From Candidatus Hydrogenedentota bacterium (GTDB taxonomy: Bacteria; Hydrogenedentota; Hydrogenedentia; Hydrogenedentales; SLHB01), in assembly GCA_013359265.1 (NCBI GenBank), contig JABWCD010000001.1:1-40999 (forward strand): a stretch of DNA of 40,999 bases. The letters run 5' to 3'. The position numbers were made by a program, and so were the translations under genes. The notes under the pieces are model-generated. The model did no database searches and had not been told where the DNA came from. It saw only the letters and a list, made by a program, of their open reading frames with translations. Positions 32,077 through 40,999 of this stretch are shown here, piece after piece. Position 1 is the first letter of the stretch. Each line of letters starts with the position of its first letter.

Positions 32077-32194
32077 CCCGGCGCGGAGACCGGGCTGCCT
32101 ATTTGCCCGAAGGATCAGGCACCGTGTTTAGCTCCGCAAGGCCTGCGCAAAAGGCGGTGCCAATCCCGCGTAACGCCCGGCGCGGAGACCGGGC
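32077..32194. repeat. Twin identical 19-bp hairpin words
   Basis: CCCGGCGCGGAGACCGGGC occurs at 32077-32095 and again at 32176-32194, 99 bp apart. Each folds as CCCGG/CCGGG with an 8-base loop; the second gains an outer G-C pair. They lie in the 236-base gap between the convergent FAD and acetyl-CoA synthetase genes. There are no T-runs, so they may be repetitive extragenic hairpins that protect mRNA ends or insulate convergent transcription. Confidence 0.6.
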
Positions 32195-32230
32195 GCGACA
32201 AACGTCAACAAAATCGATTGACGGGAGCCA

Positions 32231-34192
32231 CTAGCCTTCCTGATCCTCCCGCAGTTTTGCGAGTACCGTAAAGTCTTCGAGCGTCGTGGTGTCGCCGGTG
32301 GTGTCGCGGCCGGCGGCGATGTCACGCAGGAGGCGGCGCATGATTTTTCCGGAGCGCGTCTTGGGGAGCGCGTCGGTGAATCGGATGATGTCCGGTTTGG
32401 CGATCGCGCCGATTTCCTTGGCGACGTGTTCGCGGAGCGTGTCTTTGTCTTTCTCTTGCGGGGCCGTGCCGACGGGTACGGATACGAAGGCGCAGATGCC
32501 CTGTCCTTTCACTTCGTGGGGGTAACCGACCACAGCGGCTTCCGCGACCATGGAATGCGACACAAGCGCGGACTCGATTTCCATGGTGCCCAATCGGTGG
32601 CCGGAGACGTTGATCACGTCATCAATGCGCCCGATGATCATGTAGTAGCCGTTTTTGTCCTGATACGCGCCATCGCCGGTGAAGTACCAGTTTTGCTTCT
32701 TGTACTTCGACCAATAGACTTCCTGGTAGCGCTCGTCATCGCCGTAGAGCGTGCGGAGCATAGCGGGCCACGGCTTCTGCACGACGAGGAGTCCGCTGTG
32801 CGAATGGTCCACTTCTTTTCCGTCTTCGTCGACAATCGCGGGTTTGACGCCGAAAACAGGCAGGCCCGCGGACCCGGGCTTGGTGGACATTGCGCCCGGC
32901 ATGGTTGTAATCATGATCATGCCTGTTTCGGTTTGCCACCACGTATCGACGATTGGGCATCTGCCGCGTCCGATATGCGTGTGGTACCACATCCACGCTT
33001 CCGGATTGATCGGTTCGCCGACCGTGCCGAGCAGGCGCAAGCTGCCGAGATCGTTGCGCGCGGGCCAACCGTCACCCCATCGCGAGAATGCGCGGATCGC
33101 CGTTGGCGCGGTGTAAAACACATTGACGTGGTACCGCTCGATGATCTGCCAGAACCGGTCGGGCGTCGGAAAATTCGGGGCGCCTTCGTACATGACGCTC
33201 GTCGCGCCGTTCGCAAGGATGCCGTAGATGATGTAGCTGTGTCCTGTCACCCAGCCGATATCGGCGGTGCACCAGTACGTGTCTTCTTCACGGAGATCGA
33301 ACACATACTTGGAGGTCAGGTACGTTCCGACCAAGTACCCACCGGTCGTGTGCAGGATTCCTTTTGGTTTGCCAGTCGATCCGGACGTGTAGAGGATGTA
33401 GAGGGGGTGTTCGGCATCGAGCGGTTCGGCGGGGCACACGTCGCTCGCGTTTTCCATCGCTTCGTGCCACCAGATGTCGCGGCCATGAACCATTTGCACG
33501 GGTGTGTGCGTGCGCTGCGCTACGACCACGCGCCGAACCGAGGGGCATTTCGCAAGCGCCTCGTCCACGGCCTTCTTCAGTTCGACCACTGCGCCGCGGC
33601 GATAGCCTCCGTCCGCGGTGATGACCATGGTCGCGCCTGCGTCGTTGATTCGATCGACCAATGACGCGGAGGAGAATCCGCCGAAGATAATCGAGTGCGG
33701 CGCGCCGATCCGCGCGCAGGCGAGCATGGCGATGGCGAGTTCGGGGATCATGGGCATATAGATAGCCACACGGTCGCCCTTCGTCACACCCAGCGCTTTC
33801 AACACGTTCGCGAATTTCGAGACCTGCCGGTGCAATTCGCGGTAGGTCAGGATGCTGCGCTGGCCGTACGGTTCGCCTTCCCAGATGATCGCCGCTTTGT
33901 TCTTGCGCCACGTGGCGAGGTGCCGGTCGAGGCAGTTGTACGAGACGTTGGTTTCGCCGCCTTCGAACCATTTGTAAAACGGGGGACGATCGTCGTTCAG
34001 CACGCGGTCCCACTTTTTGAACCAATGCAATTCTTCGGCTGCTTTGGCCCAGAACACGTCCGGCTTCTCGATCGACTCGCGGTACATCACGTCGTATTCT
34101 TCGCGAGACTTGACCCGCGCGAGCTTCGAGAATTCTTCGCTCGGCTCGAAACGTCGCGCCTCGTGCAAGACGTGTTCAATTTGCGTGCTCAC
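32231..34192 (-). CDS. acs: Acetyl-CoA synthetase (AMP-forming)
   Basis: A 653-residue cytoplasmic enzyme that activates acetate to acetyl-AMP and then acetyl-CoA. Motifs in order are [22 protein letters not shown] (about 90), the adenylation P-loop [14 protein letters not shown] (about 265), [11 protein letters not shown] (about 415), [23 protein letters not shown] (about 500-525) and the acetylatable catalytic Lys K616 in [11 protein letters not shown]. The start is a GTG at 34192 with a GGTGG element 6 bases upstream; it gives the usual length and N-terminus (the open frame extends further upstream but is not family-like). The gene is monocistronic. It is typically controlled by carbon supply and by Lys acetylation. 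Confidence 0.94.
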   Translation of the reverse strand: MSTQIEHVLHEARRFEPSEEFSKLARVKSREEYDVMYRESIEKPDVFWAKAAEELHWFKKWDRVLNDDRPPFYKWFEGGETNVSYNCLDRHLATWRKNKAAIIWEGEPYGQRSILTYRELHRQVSKFANVLKALGVTKGDRVAIYMPMIPELAIAMLACARIGAPHSIIFGGFSSASLVDRINDAGATMVITADGGYRRGAVVELKKAVDEALAKCPSVRRVVVAQRTHTPVQMVHGRDIWWHEAMENASDVCPAEPLDAEHPLYILYTSGSTGKPKGILHTTGGYLVGTYLTSKYVFDLREEDTYWCTADIGWVTGHSYIIYGILANGATSVMYEGAPNFPTPDRFWQIIERYHVNVFYTAPTAIRAFSRWGDGWPARNDLGSLRLLGTVGEPINPEAWMWYHTHIGRGRCPIVDTWWQTETGMIMITTMPGAMSTKPGSAGLPVFGVKPAIVDEDGKEVDHSHSGLLVVQKPWPAMLRTLYGDDERYQEVYWSKYKKQNWYFTGDGAYQDKNGYYMIIGRIDDVINVSGHRLGTMEIESALVSHSMVAEAAVVGYPHEVKGQGICAFVSVPVGTAPQEKDKDTLREHVAKEIGAIAKPDIIRFTDALPKTRSGKIMRRLLRDIAAGRDTTGDTTTLEDFTVLAKLREDQEG

Positions 34193-34292
34193 GATGAACC
34201 ACCCTTTCCCTGCGTTGTGCCCGCGCCACGCACAACTCGACTGCCCGGAATCTGACCAAAATGAGTTGCCTCCGCCCAGCGAGGGACATGGG

Positions 34293-34321
34293 ATTGTTCC
34301 ATGTTTATTGGGCCAAGTCAA
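34293..34321 (-). promoter_or_regulatory. Possible acs promoter with overlapping dyad
   Basis: On the minus strand TTGACT (34321-34316) and AACAAT (34298-34293) are 17 bp apart, 100 bases before the acs GTG. A dyad ACATGG (34286-34291) / CCATGT (34299-34304) brackets the -10, suggesting an operator. The -10 is a 4-of-6 match, so support is moderate. The remainder of 34193-34464 shows nothing else. Confidence 0.35.
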
Positions 34322-34464
34322 TGTGTACACCACGAATAGGTCCGGGCGCGACGGCAACCGCGGCCCGCCACGGAGGAGAGCCTGCGCTTCGCCATGCGTC
34401 GCGTACGAAGGGTACTGGGCGAAGGTCGCCAGATCGTCGGTCACGTCCCTACGACGACCTCGCG

Positions 34465-35880
34465 TTATACGCTCTCGGTGACCTGCGGCTGAGGCAAGGT
34501 CACGGTAAAGGTCGAACCTTGGCCCTTCACACTCTCGACCCGAACAGTTCCGCCGTGCAGCCGTACTATCGCGTCGGTCAAACTTAGCCCAAGGCCGTGG
34601 CCCGTCCCGCCTCGACTTTTGTCCGCGCGGTAGAACCGCGTGAATACGTGGGCGAGTTCGTCCTCGGCGATGCCGGTTCCCGTGTCCTGAATTTCAACGA
34701 CAACGGCAGCGGGATCGCAGCGAGTTCGCAGTTCGATTCGGCCGCCGCCTTCCGTATATTTCACAGCGTTGTCTATGAGGTTCGCGAACGCACGCCGCAA
34801 CCGATTCGGATCGCCACGCACGACTGCGTCCGGCCCGGACACGAGCGACAGGTCGACGCGTTTTTCGTCCGCGGCCATCTCGAAAAGCTCGACCAATTCG
34901 CGCAGCAGTTCATCAACGTCGACACGAGATTCCGGCAACGTCACGATGCCGGTGTTCAATTCGGACAGGTCCATAATCGTATCGAGCAAGCCGAGCAGTT
35001 CCGTGGCATTCTCGGTTACGGCGACGGCGAGTGACTCCTGTTCCTCGGAGAGCGGACGCGTCGCGAGCAGACGCCCGGCCGCCAGTTGGATGCGGGTGAG
35101 GGCGGACCTCAGATCGTGCGCGATGCTGTCGTTCATTTCGCGCAGTTCCCGAACGAACGATTGAATCCTGTCCAGCATTGCGTTGAATGCGCTCGCCAAC
35201 CGGTCGAGTTCGGCGTCGTCCGAAGCCAACGAGACCCGGTCATCGAAATTGCCGCTTGCGATGTTTTGCGCGGTGCGTGTCATCAGATCGAGCGGCCGCA
35301 ATACGCGTTTTGCGGCGATCCAGCCCATGGCGCATGACGCGACCAATCCAACGGTTACGACCACCAGGAAGACGCGGCGGAGATCATAGAGCGGCTGCAA
35401 CTCATGCTGCTGCCGAAGCGCCGCCTGCAACACCATGCCGGATGCCATTTGGAAATACATCACGCGCACAGGCGCGCCGTCGCGCGGCAACGTGGTTGTT
35501 TCGAAGTAGGGAGCGTCTAAAGGGCCCGTTGCACGTGCGGGGTCGAAGGCAAGGCCTTCCCACATGGCGGTGTCGGATTCCGCCAGGTGCTCTCCCGTTC
35601 GGTTGGCGATGCGGTAAAAGACCAGCCCGGTCCCCTCGGCGTTTGCCATCCCGGATACGGCGCTCTGTACATTCTCATGGCCCTGCAGCGCGATGAGCGA
35701 TTCGAGTTCAGCCGCTTCGTGGCGGAGCCGATCGTCCAGGCGTTGGTGGATCGTCGACGACAGGCTCACGTAGACGATGGCGAATGACGCAAGGAAGCAG
35801 CTTCCGGTGATAAACGCCGCACCGGCCGCCAAACGGAGCGCGAGAGTGGATTTCCGATCATTCCCCCGCTTCGAGAACAT
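34465..35880 (-). CDS. Sensor histidine kinase
   Basis: A 471-residue membrane histidine kinase. Transmembrane helices lie at about residues 17-40 and 168-190, enclosing a periplasmic sensor domain of about 125 residues without recognisable ligand motif. A HAMP linker follows (about 190-245), then the H box with the phosphorylated H255 ([13 protein letters not shown]), the N box (NLIDNAVKY), G1 ([11 protein letters not shown]) and G2 ([11 protein letters not shown]). The H box has Ala where Pro is usual (DLRSA). ATG 35880 overlaps the response-regulator gene by 23 bases, so they form a two-gene unit. The layout is like CusS/PhoR-type kinases; the signal is not evident, although the octaheme cytochrome gene lies just beyond the regulator. 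Confidence 0.9.
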   Translation of the reverse strand: MFSKRGNDRKSTLALRLAAGAAFITGSCFLASFAIVYVSLSSTIHQRLDDRLRHEAAELESLIALQGHENVQSAVSGMANAEGTGLVFYRIANRTGEHLAESDTAMWEGLAFDPARATGPLDAPYFETTTLPRDGAPVRVMYFQMASGMVLQAALRQQHELQPLYDLRRVFLVVVTVGLVASCAMGWIAAKRVLRPLDLMTRTAQNIASGNFDDRVSLASDDAELDRLASAFNAMLDRIQSFVRELREMNDSIAHDLRSALTRIQLAAGRLLATRPLSEEQESLAVAVTENATELLGLLDTIMDLSELNTGIVTLPESRVDVDELLRELVELFEMAADEKRVDLSLVSGPDAVVRGDPNRLRRAFANLIDNAVKYTEGGGRIELRTRCDPAAVVVEIQDTGTGIAEDELAHVFTRFYRADKSRGGTGHGLGLSLTDAIVRLHGGTVRVESVKGQGSTFTVTLPQPQVTESV

Positions 35881-36532
35881 ACCCGAATCCTCGAATGGTC
35901 CGGACGCACGATTTTGCGCCGGCAGTGTCGAGCTTTTCTCTGAGGCGGCAGATGCGCGTTTCGACGACGTTTGTCGACGGGTCGAAGTCATAGCCCCAGA
36001 CGTGGTGGAGAATGGACGTCTTGGAGACGACTTTGCCCGCGTTGCGCATGAGGTATTCGAGCAATGCGAATTCGCGCGCGTGCAACACGATCTCGGTCCC
36101 GTCGCGCTCGACGCGCCGGCGAACCAAGTCCATTCGCAATGGGCCCACGGCAAGCTGCGTAGGTTGCATGTCCATGCCACGGCGGAGAATTGCCTGTATG
36201 CGCGCGAGCAGTTCGCCGAAATCGAATGGCTTGACGAGGTAATCGTCACCGCCGGCTTGCAGTCCGCGGATTCGCTCGTCGACGCTCCGTCGTGCGCTCA
36301 GGATAAGGATGGGTGTTTTTACGCCTTGCGCCCGGGCCTGTTCGATCATGCTCAGCCCGTCCAACTTGGGCAGCATCACGTCGGCGATTGCGAGATCGAA
36401 GTCCCCGTTCGTCAGTTCGTGAAAACCATCTTCGCCGTTCGTGGCGTGGGTGACGGCATACCCCGCCTCGACCAGCCCCTTTGACACGAACGATGCGAGC
36501 CTCGTGTCGTCCTCGACAAGCAGAATATTCAC
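35858..36532 (-). CDS. OmpR/PhoB-family response regulator
   Basis: A 224-residue two-domain transcription factor. The receiver (residues 1-118) has acidic D8 and D9, the phospho-acceptor D51 (IADVMLPKLDG), the Ser of LILSARRS and K near 103 (YLVKPFDFGELLAR). The C-terminal winged-helix domain (about 125-220) includes LHAREFALLEYLMRNAGKVVSK, STNVVETRICRLREKL and [12 protein letters not shown]. The start is a GTG at 36532, preceded by GGGGGAGG. It pairs with the histidine kinase downstream and is divergently oriented to the octaheme cytochrome gene, 313 bp away, which makes that gene a plausible target (inference). Confidence 0.92.
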   Translation of the reverse strand: MNILLVEDDTRLASFVSKGLVEAGYAVTHATNGEDGFHELTNGDFDLAIADVMLPKLDGLSMIEQARAQGVKTPILILSARRSVDERIRGLQAGGDDYLVKPFDFGELLARIQAILRRGMDMQPTQLAVGPLRMDLVRRRVERDGTEIVLHAREFALLEYLMRNAGKVVSKTSILHHVWGYDFDPSTNVVETRICRLREKLDTAGAKSCVRTIRGFGYVLEAGE

Positions 36533-36618
36533 TGCCTTTTGCCTCCCCCAAGTCCAATCATTGCATGCCGGAATCGTGGTGGCAAACGACGAAAGCGGCA
36601 ACCGGCTGCAGGCCGCCA

Positions 36619-36640
36619 AGATTGCCCAACTGTAATCTTC
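36619..36640. promoter_or_regulatory. AAGATT dyad in the divergent control region
   Basis: AAGATT (36619-36624) and AATCTT (36635-36640) form a perfect 6-bp inverted repeat with a 10-base spacer, between the response regulator (start 36532) and the cytochrome gene (start 36845). A dimeric regulator spanning one helical turn between half sites is a plausible reader. No clear -10/-35 could be assigned nearby. Confidence 0.35.
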
Positions 36641-36693
36641 GTGCAATATGGCCGCAATGAGGTACCTGCCATATTGGTTCTGACCGTACTGGG

Positions 36694-36713
36694 GCCCGCT
36701 CGGGGGAGCGGGC
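36694..36713. other. GC-rich hairpin in cytochrome leader region
   Basis: GCCCGCTC (36694-36701) pairs perfectly with GAGCGGGC (36706-36713) around a GGGG loop, about 130 bases before the cytochrome ATG, followed by a G-rich tract (GGAGAGGGGTTTGGGGGAG, 36722-36740). It could be a leader hairpin or part of a dispersed repeat. Confidence 0.4.
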
Positions 36714-36844
36714 GCACCTCAGGAGAGGGGTTTGGGGGAGACATTAACCGCGTTTTCGGAAGACTTCCGGGATCGCGGGGTCGCCGCTCGGTCCAACTTC
36801 GCCCACGCCACCTTTCCGGAAACAAGTACATCAGAAGGAGGAGT

Positions 36845-39184
36845 ATGAGTACCAGGGGGATTCTTTGGGTAACCGTCGCAATACCGGTCTGCCTTGCGCT
36901 GCTGCTTTCCGGGTGTCCCACCGACACGAACACGCCGCCTCCCGTCCAGCAAATTGTGAAAGGGACGATTAAAGGCGTCGTGATAGACAGCGATACAGGC
37001 GATCCGATCAACGGGGCGTCGGTCGTCACCGCCCCGGAGACGTCGCAGGAGTCGACGGGGTCGAAAGGGAAGTTTAGGTTCGAAGAGCTTCCGATTGGCG
37101 TTTATCAGGTCATGGTGACCGCAACGGGGTACTTGCCACAGGAGGTTTCCGGGGTATCCGTTACGGCAGGGCAAACGGTGGAAGTCGAAGTGCAGATGGA
37201 CTTACCACCCGTCACAACGGCGAGTGTTTCGGGAATGGTCATGAAACACGATTCGCCGTCGGACGCTCCACTCGCCGGGGCAACGGTGGCCCTTGTCGAC
37301 GCAATGGCGCTGGCGAGCTCGGGCGGCAAAACGCCGCTTGAAACGCTTGCGGCTGCCAGCCCGTACACGGCCGTCACCGACGTTAACGGGGAATACACTA
37401 TTGACGGTGTAGCCCCGAGTTCGTACTTCGTTCATGCGGCGCCGGCGGTTGCCGACCAGGAGACCATTTTGCCCGGCGGCGACCGCTCGCGCGAATCGTT
37501 CGATGTCGAATTGGACGCAAAACTGAGCGTCAACATCGTGCTCTCCCAACAACCGTCAGCGGCGGCGACATATGTCGGATCGGGAACCTGTCTGTTCTGC
37601 CACGACGGCACTGCGGCGACCGATGTGAGCGGGTACAAGAAAACGCTCCACGCCCTCGTGTACCGCGTGCCGGACCAGACGAGCTCGATTCAGGACCTGA
37701 GCGATTTGCCGAACGCGAATGCCGCGCACGCCTACTTCAAAGACGGCAACAGCCGCGACAACACAGGGGCCGGGGACGAGTACGGGCTACGGATCAATTC
37801 CACGGACTTCCCGCTGTTCACCGCGACCAACGCCGCCGACCGCTACAACATCTGGCTCGGTTATGAGAGTGCCGGCGGAAAGTACTTCATGCAGATGTCG
37901 AATACCGCCGACACGATCATGTCAGCGAAGTACTATGTTGAATTTACGTGGGGCGGGATGGGCATTTACAAGGAGCGGTGGGTTACACGCGCGAAGGCGG
38001 ACAGCACGTACGACGCGGACCCGGCGGGCGGGGATTCGTCCTACTACATCCTTCCCGTGCAATACGACGAGAAGTTGCAGGCGGGAGCGGAGCCATTCCA
38101 TCCGTACAACTACACGAATTGGGGACCGCCCACCGTGGACGGCGGACCGGCGCGCGCGCCTGCGAAGAACAAGTCCTTCGACTTGAATTGCGCGGGGTGC
38201 CATTTCACGGGCAATACGCTTGTGCGCGACGTGAACGGTCTCTATCACGCGGACGCGCTAAACGCGAGCAGTTCGGCCGGAATTATCGACTTCGATGGCG
38301 ACGGTCACAAGGACGAAATGGTGATCGGGTGCGAAGGGTGTCACGGCCCCGGGTCGGAACACGTCCAGGCGGGCCTGCCGCCGCGGGTCGTATTGTCGCG
38401 CTACTTATCAGCGGAGCGTGACGCCATGCTGTGCGGGCGTTGCCATACGCGGGGCGCCGGCAAGGCAACCTTCACGGGGACGACGGACCATCCCGAGTAT
38501 CCGGCCGCGGGTACTGACACGATATCGTTCCCGAGACCAGGAATCGGGTACGAGGAGTTTGTTGGTACGTATCACACAGACAATCCCGGCATATTCGCTG
38601 ACGATGTAGGGCATTCGAGGCAGCACCACCAGCAGTTCGTGGACATGCAGAAATCCAAGCATTACAAGAACCAGTACCTGCTTGTCGGGTGCAGCGAGTG
38701 CCACGAACTTCACAACCGCGACATTGGCCCAAGTCTTTCCGCGCGGGACGACAATAATCAGTTGTGCCTGAGTTGTCATTCGCTGTACGACTTCGGTTTA
38801 CAGCCGGGTTACACGATTGGTCAGGAAGCCGATGCAGTTTCCGACCATATGATCGAATTCGCCGGGATGGCCTCGGGGTACGACCCGCAAAATCTTTCGG
38901 GATTTGCCAGCGAGACGGCAGACGGCGGGCCGGGCAAGTGCAGTTCGTGCCACATGCCTAAGACGGCGGCAAGCCAATCGCGGTGGATTCACGAGACGGT
39001 GAACTCGCAAGGACAACCAGCGGGTGGTCGTATTCGCGGCGATGTTGCGTCGCACGTGTTCGATGTCGTTACGCCGGCGGAAAGCCAGGCGTTGTACAAC
39101 AGCGTGACGACGAACCGGCAGTTGGCCAATAGCTGCAGTGCCTGCCACAACTCGATAACCGACGATCTCGATTACGCTTACTAG
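36845..39184 (+). CDS. Octaheme c-type cytochrome lipoprotein with CarboxypepD_reg-like domains
   Basis: A 779-residue lipoprotein: the lipobox LLSGC ends near residue 22 after a hydrophobic leader. Two beta-sandwich domains of the carboxypeptidase regulatory-like type follow, at about 38-118 (GVVIDSDTGDPINGASV...GKFRFEELPIGVYQVMV) and 125-236 (SGMVM...NGEYTIDGVAPSSYFVHA). Eight CxxCH heme-binding motifs start at C249, C449, C496, C530, C616, C641, C699 and C764. The 200-residue gap after heme 1 (about 260-440) holds a haem-free domain. It is probably outer-membrane anchored or extracellular and used for electron transfer. ATG 36845 has an AAGGAGG site 4-5 bases upstream. It is a single gene ending in a strong terminator, divergent from a two-component pair. 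The redox partner and substrate are unknown. Confidence 0.9.
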   Translation: MSTRGILWVTVAIPVCLALLLSGCPTDTNTPPPVQQIVKGTIKGVVIDSDTGDPINGASVVTAPETSQESTGSKGKFRFEELPIGVYQVMVTATGYLPQEVSGVSVTAGQTVEVEVQMDLPPVTTASVSGMVMKHDSPSDAPLAGATVALVDAMALASSGGKTPLETLAAASPYTAVTDVNGEYTIDGVAPSSYFVHAAPAVADQETILPGGDRSRESFDVELDAKLSVNIVLSQQPSAAATYVGSGTCLFCHDGTAATDVSGYKKTLHALVYRVPDQTSSIQDLSDLPNANAAHAYFKDGNSRDNTGAGDEYGLRINSTDFPLFTATNAADRYNIWLGYESAGGKYFMQMSNTADTIMSAKYYVEFTWGGMGIYKERWVTRAKADSTYDADPAGGDSSYYILPVQYDEKLQAGAEPFHPYNYTNWGPPTVDGGPARAPAKNKSFDLNCAGCHFTGNTLVRDVNGLYHADALNASSSAGIIDFDGDGHKDEMVIGCEGCHGPGSEHVQAGLPPRVVLSRYLSAERDAMLCGRCHTRGAGKATFTGTTDHPEYPAAGTDTISFPRPGIGYEEFVGTYHTDNPGIFADDVGHSRQHHQQFVDMQKSKHYKNQYLLVGCSECHELHNRDIGPSLSARDDNNQLCLSCHSLYDFGLQPGYTIGQEADAVSDHMIEFAGMASGYDPQNLSGFASETADGGPGKCSSCHMPKTAASQSRWIHETVNSQGQPAGGRIRGDVASHVFDVVTPAESQALYNSVTTNRQLANSCSACHNSITDDLDYAY

Positions 39185-39217
39185 TTGGCGACCGGTAGGC
39201 GTTCATCGATTGTTCGG

Positions 39218-39258
39218 CATGGGCGGCGCGCGTAAAAGTGCGCTGCCCATGTTTCTTT
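39218..39258 (+). terminator. Intrinsic terminator after the cytochrome gene
   Basis: A 14-bp stem (12 of 14 paired) between CATGGGCGGCGCGC (39218-39231) and GTGCGCTGCCCATG (39238-39251), loop GTAAAA, followed by TTTCTTT. It lies 34 bases after the stop. Confidence 0.8.
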
Positions 39259-39594
39259 GGGCGGGAAGGTTTGACGGGAAACCTATCCATCACATGCAGC
39301 ATATTGTGCGGCATTGGCGTGAAAGCCTTGACGCCGTCGTGACACACGCGTAGGATGAAGCAGTGGTTCGTTGCACCGCGAAATCGCTGTAATGAACCGT
39401 CTCGGGGGAGCCGAAGCGAAGCAGTACACTCCGCCCTGAAGGGCCGCTCTATCCGTGACATCCCCTACGCGCGTTCTTGCGCGCATATGCTTAACCCGCA
39501 CCTCGGCGCGCCGCACGCCAGAGTCCCGTGCTTCCGATCGATCGAAACACCCACGTGCGCGTGGCTCGCCGCACTTAGAAAGGGGTGTGTAGCC
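39259..39594. other. Upstream region of the beta-helix gene, nothing recognised
   Basis: About 335 bp of non-coding sequence between the terminator and the next gene. Short overlapping reading frames on the minus strand show no domain. It presumably holds the promoter of the beta-helix gene, but no element stands out. Confidence 0.4.
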
Positions 39595-40999
39595 ATGCGT
39601 TGGACATGTCTGAGCGTAATCCTCACCACTGCATTGCCTTCAATCGCGTTTTCCTCAGTGTGGTACGTGGACCAAGCGTGCACGTCGCCCACCGAGGACG
39701 GTCTGTCGTGGGCGACGGCGTTTACCGACATCGAGCCTGCGATCGACACGGCAACGAAGGGGGACGAGATTTGGGTGGCCAAAGGGGTCTATGGCGAAGT
39801 GCACAACGATCCGGGCGGCGCGCTGGTGCTTAAGGAGGGCGTGAGTCTTTACGGTGGATTCTATGGAACGGAGACCTCGCGCGATCAGCGGAATTGGGCG
39901 CTTCACGAGACTGTCGTTGACGGCAGTACATCTCGAGGCGGTTTGCAGGCGTACCACGTGATTTGGGCCGCAGATGCGCTCGTAGTGGACGGGTTCACGA
40001 TAACCGGCGGATTCGCCAATGTCATGGAGAACCCGAACATCTGGGGCGGCGGTTTCGCAGCGGCGAATCCGACGGGCGGAACAGTTCCGTGGACGGGAAT
40101 CACGGTTGCGCACTGCACATTTCGCTACAACGAGGGGTGTGGCGGGTCCGCGATCTATGCCTACTACGTACCACTGACCATTGAGGACTGCGTGTTCCAC
40201 AACAACGGAAATTCGGACACCACGTGGATGGGCGGCGCTGTCATGACGTTTGGGGCACCCGTCGCGATTCGACGCAGCGAGTTTCGCGACAATGGCCGCA
40301 ATTACCTGACGGGTGGCGCGCTCTATATAGACACGGGCGCATATGAGATTTCGCGATGCCGATTCGTGGGAAACGTTGGAGGGTTCGGAGGCGCAATCGA
40401 TATCGATACGAACCCGGGTGGCACAATATCGAATTGCCTTTTCTACGGGAATCTCGGGGGAACCTGGGGCGCGGAAGGCGGTGGAATCTGCATTGACCAC
40501 AATTCGACCGCCGCGGTGACCAACTGCACGTTTTACGGAAACCAGGCGACCGATGGGGGCGCGCTATGCACCCGTAACGGTTCCAGCGCGACCGTAACAA
40601 ACTGTATTGCGTGGAACAACGTCAGCACCCACGAGTTCGGTGGAACGAACCTCACCTTGAAGTATTGCGACATCGAAGACATGCCGGCAGCAGGGACGAA
40701 TTTTTCGCTCGATCCGGAGTTCTACGATGCACCAAGGCAGGATTTTCGCCTTCGGACATCGTCGCCGTGCCGAAACGCCGGCACGGGCATTGGCGCGCCG
40801 AGTGACGATTTGAACGGGGTGGCACGACCCAAAGAAGGCGCGGTGGACATGGGCGCGATCGAAATGCCCGAAACGTTTTTTGTAAGCAAATCGACCGGAA
40901 AACCTGCGGCGGCCGGGCGATCCTGGGCGACGGCGTACGCAACCATACAGGAAGGTGTTGATGCCGTTGCAGCGCTCGGCGGAGGCGAGATTTGGGTGG
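39595..40999 (+). CDS. Secreted right-handed beta-helix repeat protein (3' truncated by window)
   Basis: An open reading frame of 468 codons that runs off the window edge without a stop. ATG 39595 has an AAAGGGG site about 9 bases upstream. A signal peptide covers residues 1-21 (CLSVILTTALPSIAFS). The mature part begins WYVDQACTSPTEDGLSWATA and EIWVAKGVY, the usual entry to parallel beta-helix proteins, followed by many short turns of the form TNCTFYGN, IEDCVFHNNGNS, ISRCRFVGN, SNCLFYGN (about residues 120-360). A C-terminal GxP/DLNGVARP-type segment (near 400) precedes a second start of the same entry motif (SWATAYATIQEGVDAVAAL), so at least two helix domains are in tandem. Such proteins are secreted adhesins or polysaccharide-active enzymes; no catalytic residues are evident. 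Confidence 0.85.
   Translation, partial: MRWTCLSVILTTALPSIAFSSVWYVDQACTSPTEDGLSWATAFTDIEPAIDTATKGDEIWVAKGVYGEVHNDPGGALVLKEGVSLYGGFYGTETSRDQRNWALHETVVDGSTSRGGLQAYHVIWAADALVVDGFTITGGFANVMENPNIWGGGFAAANPTGGTVPWTGITVAHCTFRYNEGCGGSAIYAYYVPLTIEDCVFHNNGNSDTTWMGGAVMTFGAPVAIRRSEFRDNGRNYLTGGALYIDTGAYEISRCRFVGNVGGFGGAIDIDTNPGGTISNCLFYGNLGGTWGAEGGGICIDHNSTAAVTNCTFYGNQATDGGALCTRNGSSATVTNCIAWNNVSTHEFGGTNLTLKYCDIEDMPAAGTNFSLDPEFYDAPRQDFRLRTSSPCRNAGTGIGAPSDDLNGVARPKEGAVDMGAIEMPETFFVSKSTGKPAAAGRSWATAYATIQEGVDAVAALGGGEIWV

Noticed and set aside
32426-33664. 412-codon plus-strand frame opposite acs
   Set aside because: Shadow of the acetyl-CoA synthetase gene.
1-40999. CRISPR arrays, tRNA or rRNA genes, transposases, phage genes
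   Set aside because: Read for and not found; the tandem repeats at 11.5 kb lack the short regular spacers of CRISPR.

Overview
The window is about 41 kb of GC-rich bacterial chromosome. It reads as a Gram-negative, probably uncultured lineage: there is an RND efflux pump with a periplasmic adaptor, a lipoprotein multiheme cytochrome, and many predicted secreted proteins (ThuA-like, YncE/phosphoesterase fusion, FG-GAP propeller, right-handed beta-helix). This mix recalls the Planctomycetota/Hydrogenedentota type of genome, but no ribosomal RNA or strong marker is present, so placement is an inference. No phage, plasmid, transposase, CRISPR, rRNA or tRNA gene was recognised.

Layout. 1-5.3 kb (+): a galactokinase-family GHMP kinase, then a tight group of a TPR protein with a GspF-like N-terminus, a metallophosphoesterase, a dGTPase-like HD hydrolase and a purine nucleoside phosphorylase, the last three nearly touching or overlapping. 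5.5-7.3 kb (-): an AMMECR1 protein and an exported Memo-like protein (AmmeMemoRadiSam A and B). 7.3-9.1 kb: a gene-poor stretch with one SRPBCC gene driven by a near-consensus promoter with a built-in operator palindrome. 9.1-11.5 kb (-): arsenic operon arsR-arsC-acr3 plus a DGC zinc-binding protein, apparently read from a leaderless promoter. 11.5-12.0 kb: three tandem repeats of about 130-160 bp, each ending in the same perfect hairpin. 12.0-15.7 kb (-): ThuA-like protein, rpsT, nrdR, rsmD and a DHDPS-family protein. 15.8-19.7 kb (+): a secreted alpha/beta hydrolase and a YncE-propeller/phosphoesterase fusion.

19.9-25.9 kb (+): a CusA-type RND pump with an unusual insertion of about 255 residues, translationally coupled to a CusB-type adaptor carrying four heavy-metal-binding domains. 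25.9-26.6 kb (+): a nucleotidyltransferase-fold protein overlapping a small partner gene, resembling a toxin-antitoxin pair. 26.7-29.5 kb (-): an operon of an exported SAM-hydroxide adenosyltransferase (DUF62) family protein, an endonuclease III-like/MagIII-like glycosylase and an FG-GAP propeller protein. 30.4-32.0 kb (+): a CrtI/RetSat-like FAD oxidoreductase. 32.2-36.5 kb (-): acetyl-CoA synthetase and a histidine kinase/response regulator pair. 36.8-39.2 kb (+): an octaheme cytochrome lipoprotein divergent from the two-component genes. 39.6 kb to the end (+): a beta-helix protein cut off by the window edge.

The least ordinary parts are the enlarged CusA with its multi-HMBD CusB, the octaheme lipoprotein with two CarboxypepD_reg-like domains beside a two-component system, the tandem hairpin repeats abutting the ars promoter, the Memo homologue with lost putative active-site residues, and the exported DUF62 protein. 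Arsenic and copper/silver-type export together point to metal and metalloid stress handling.
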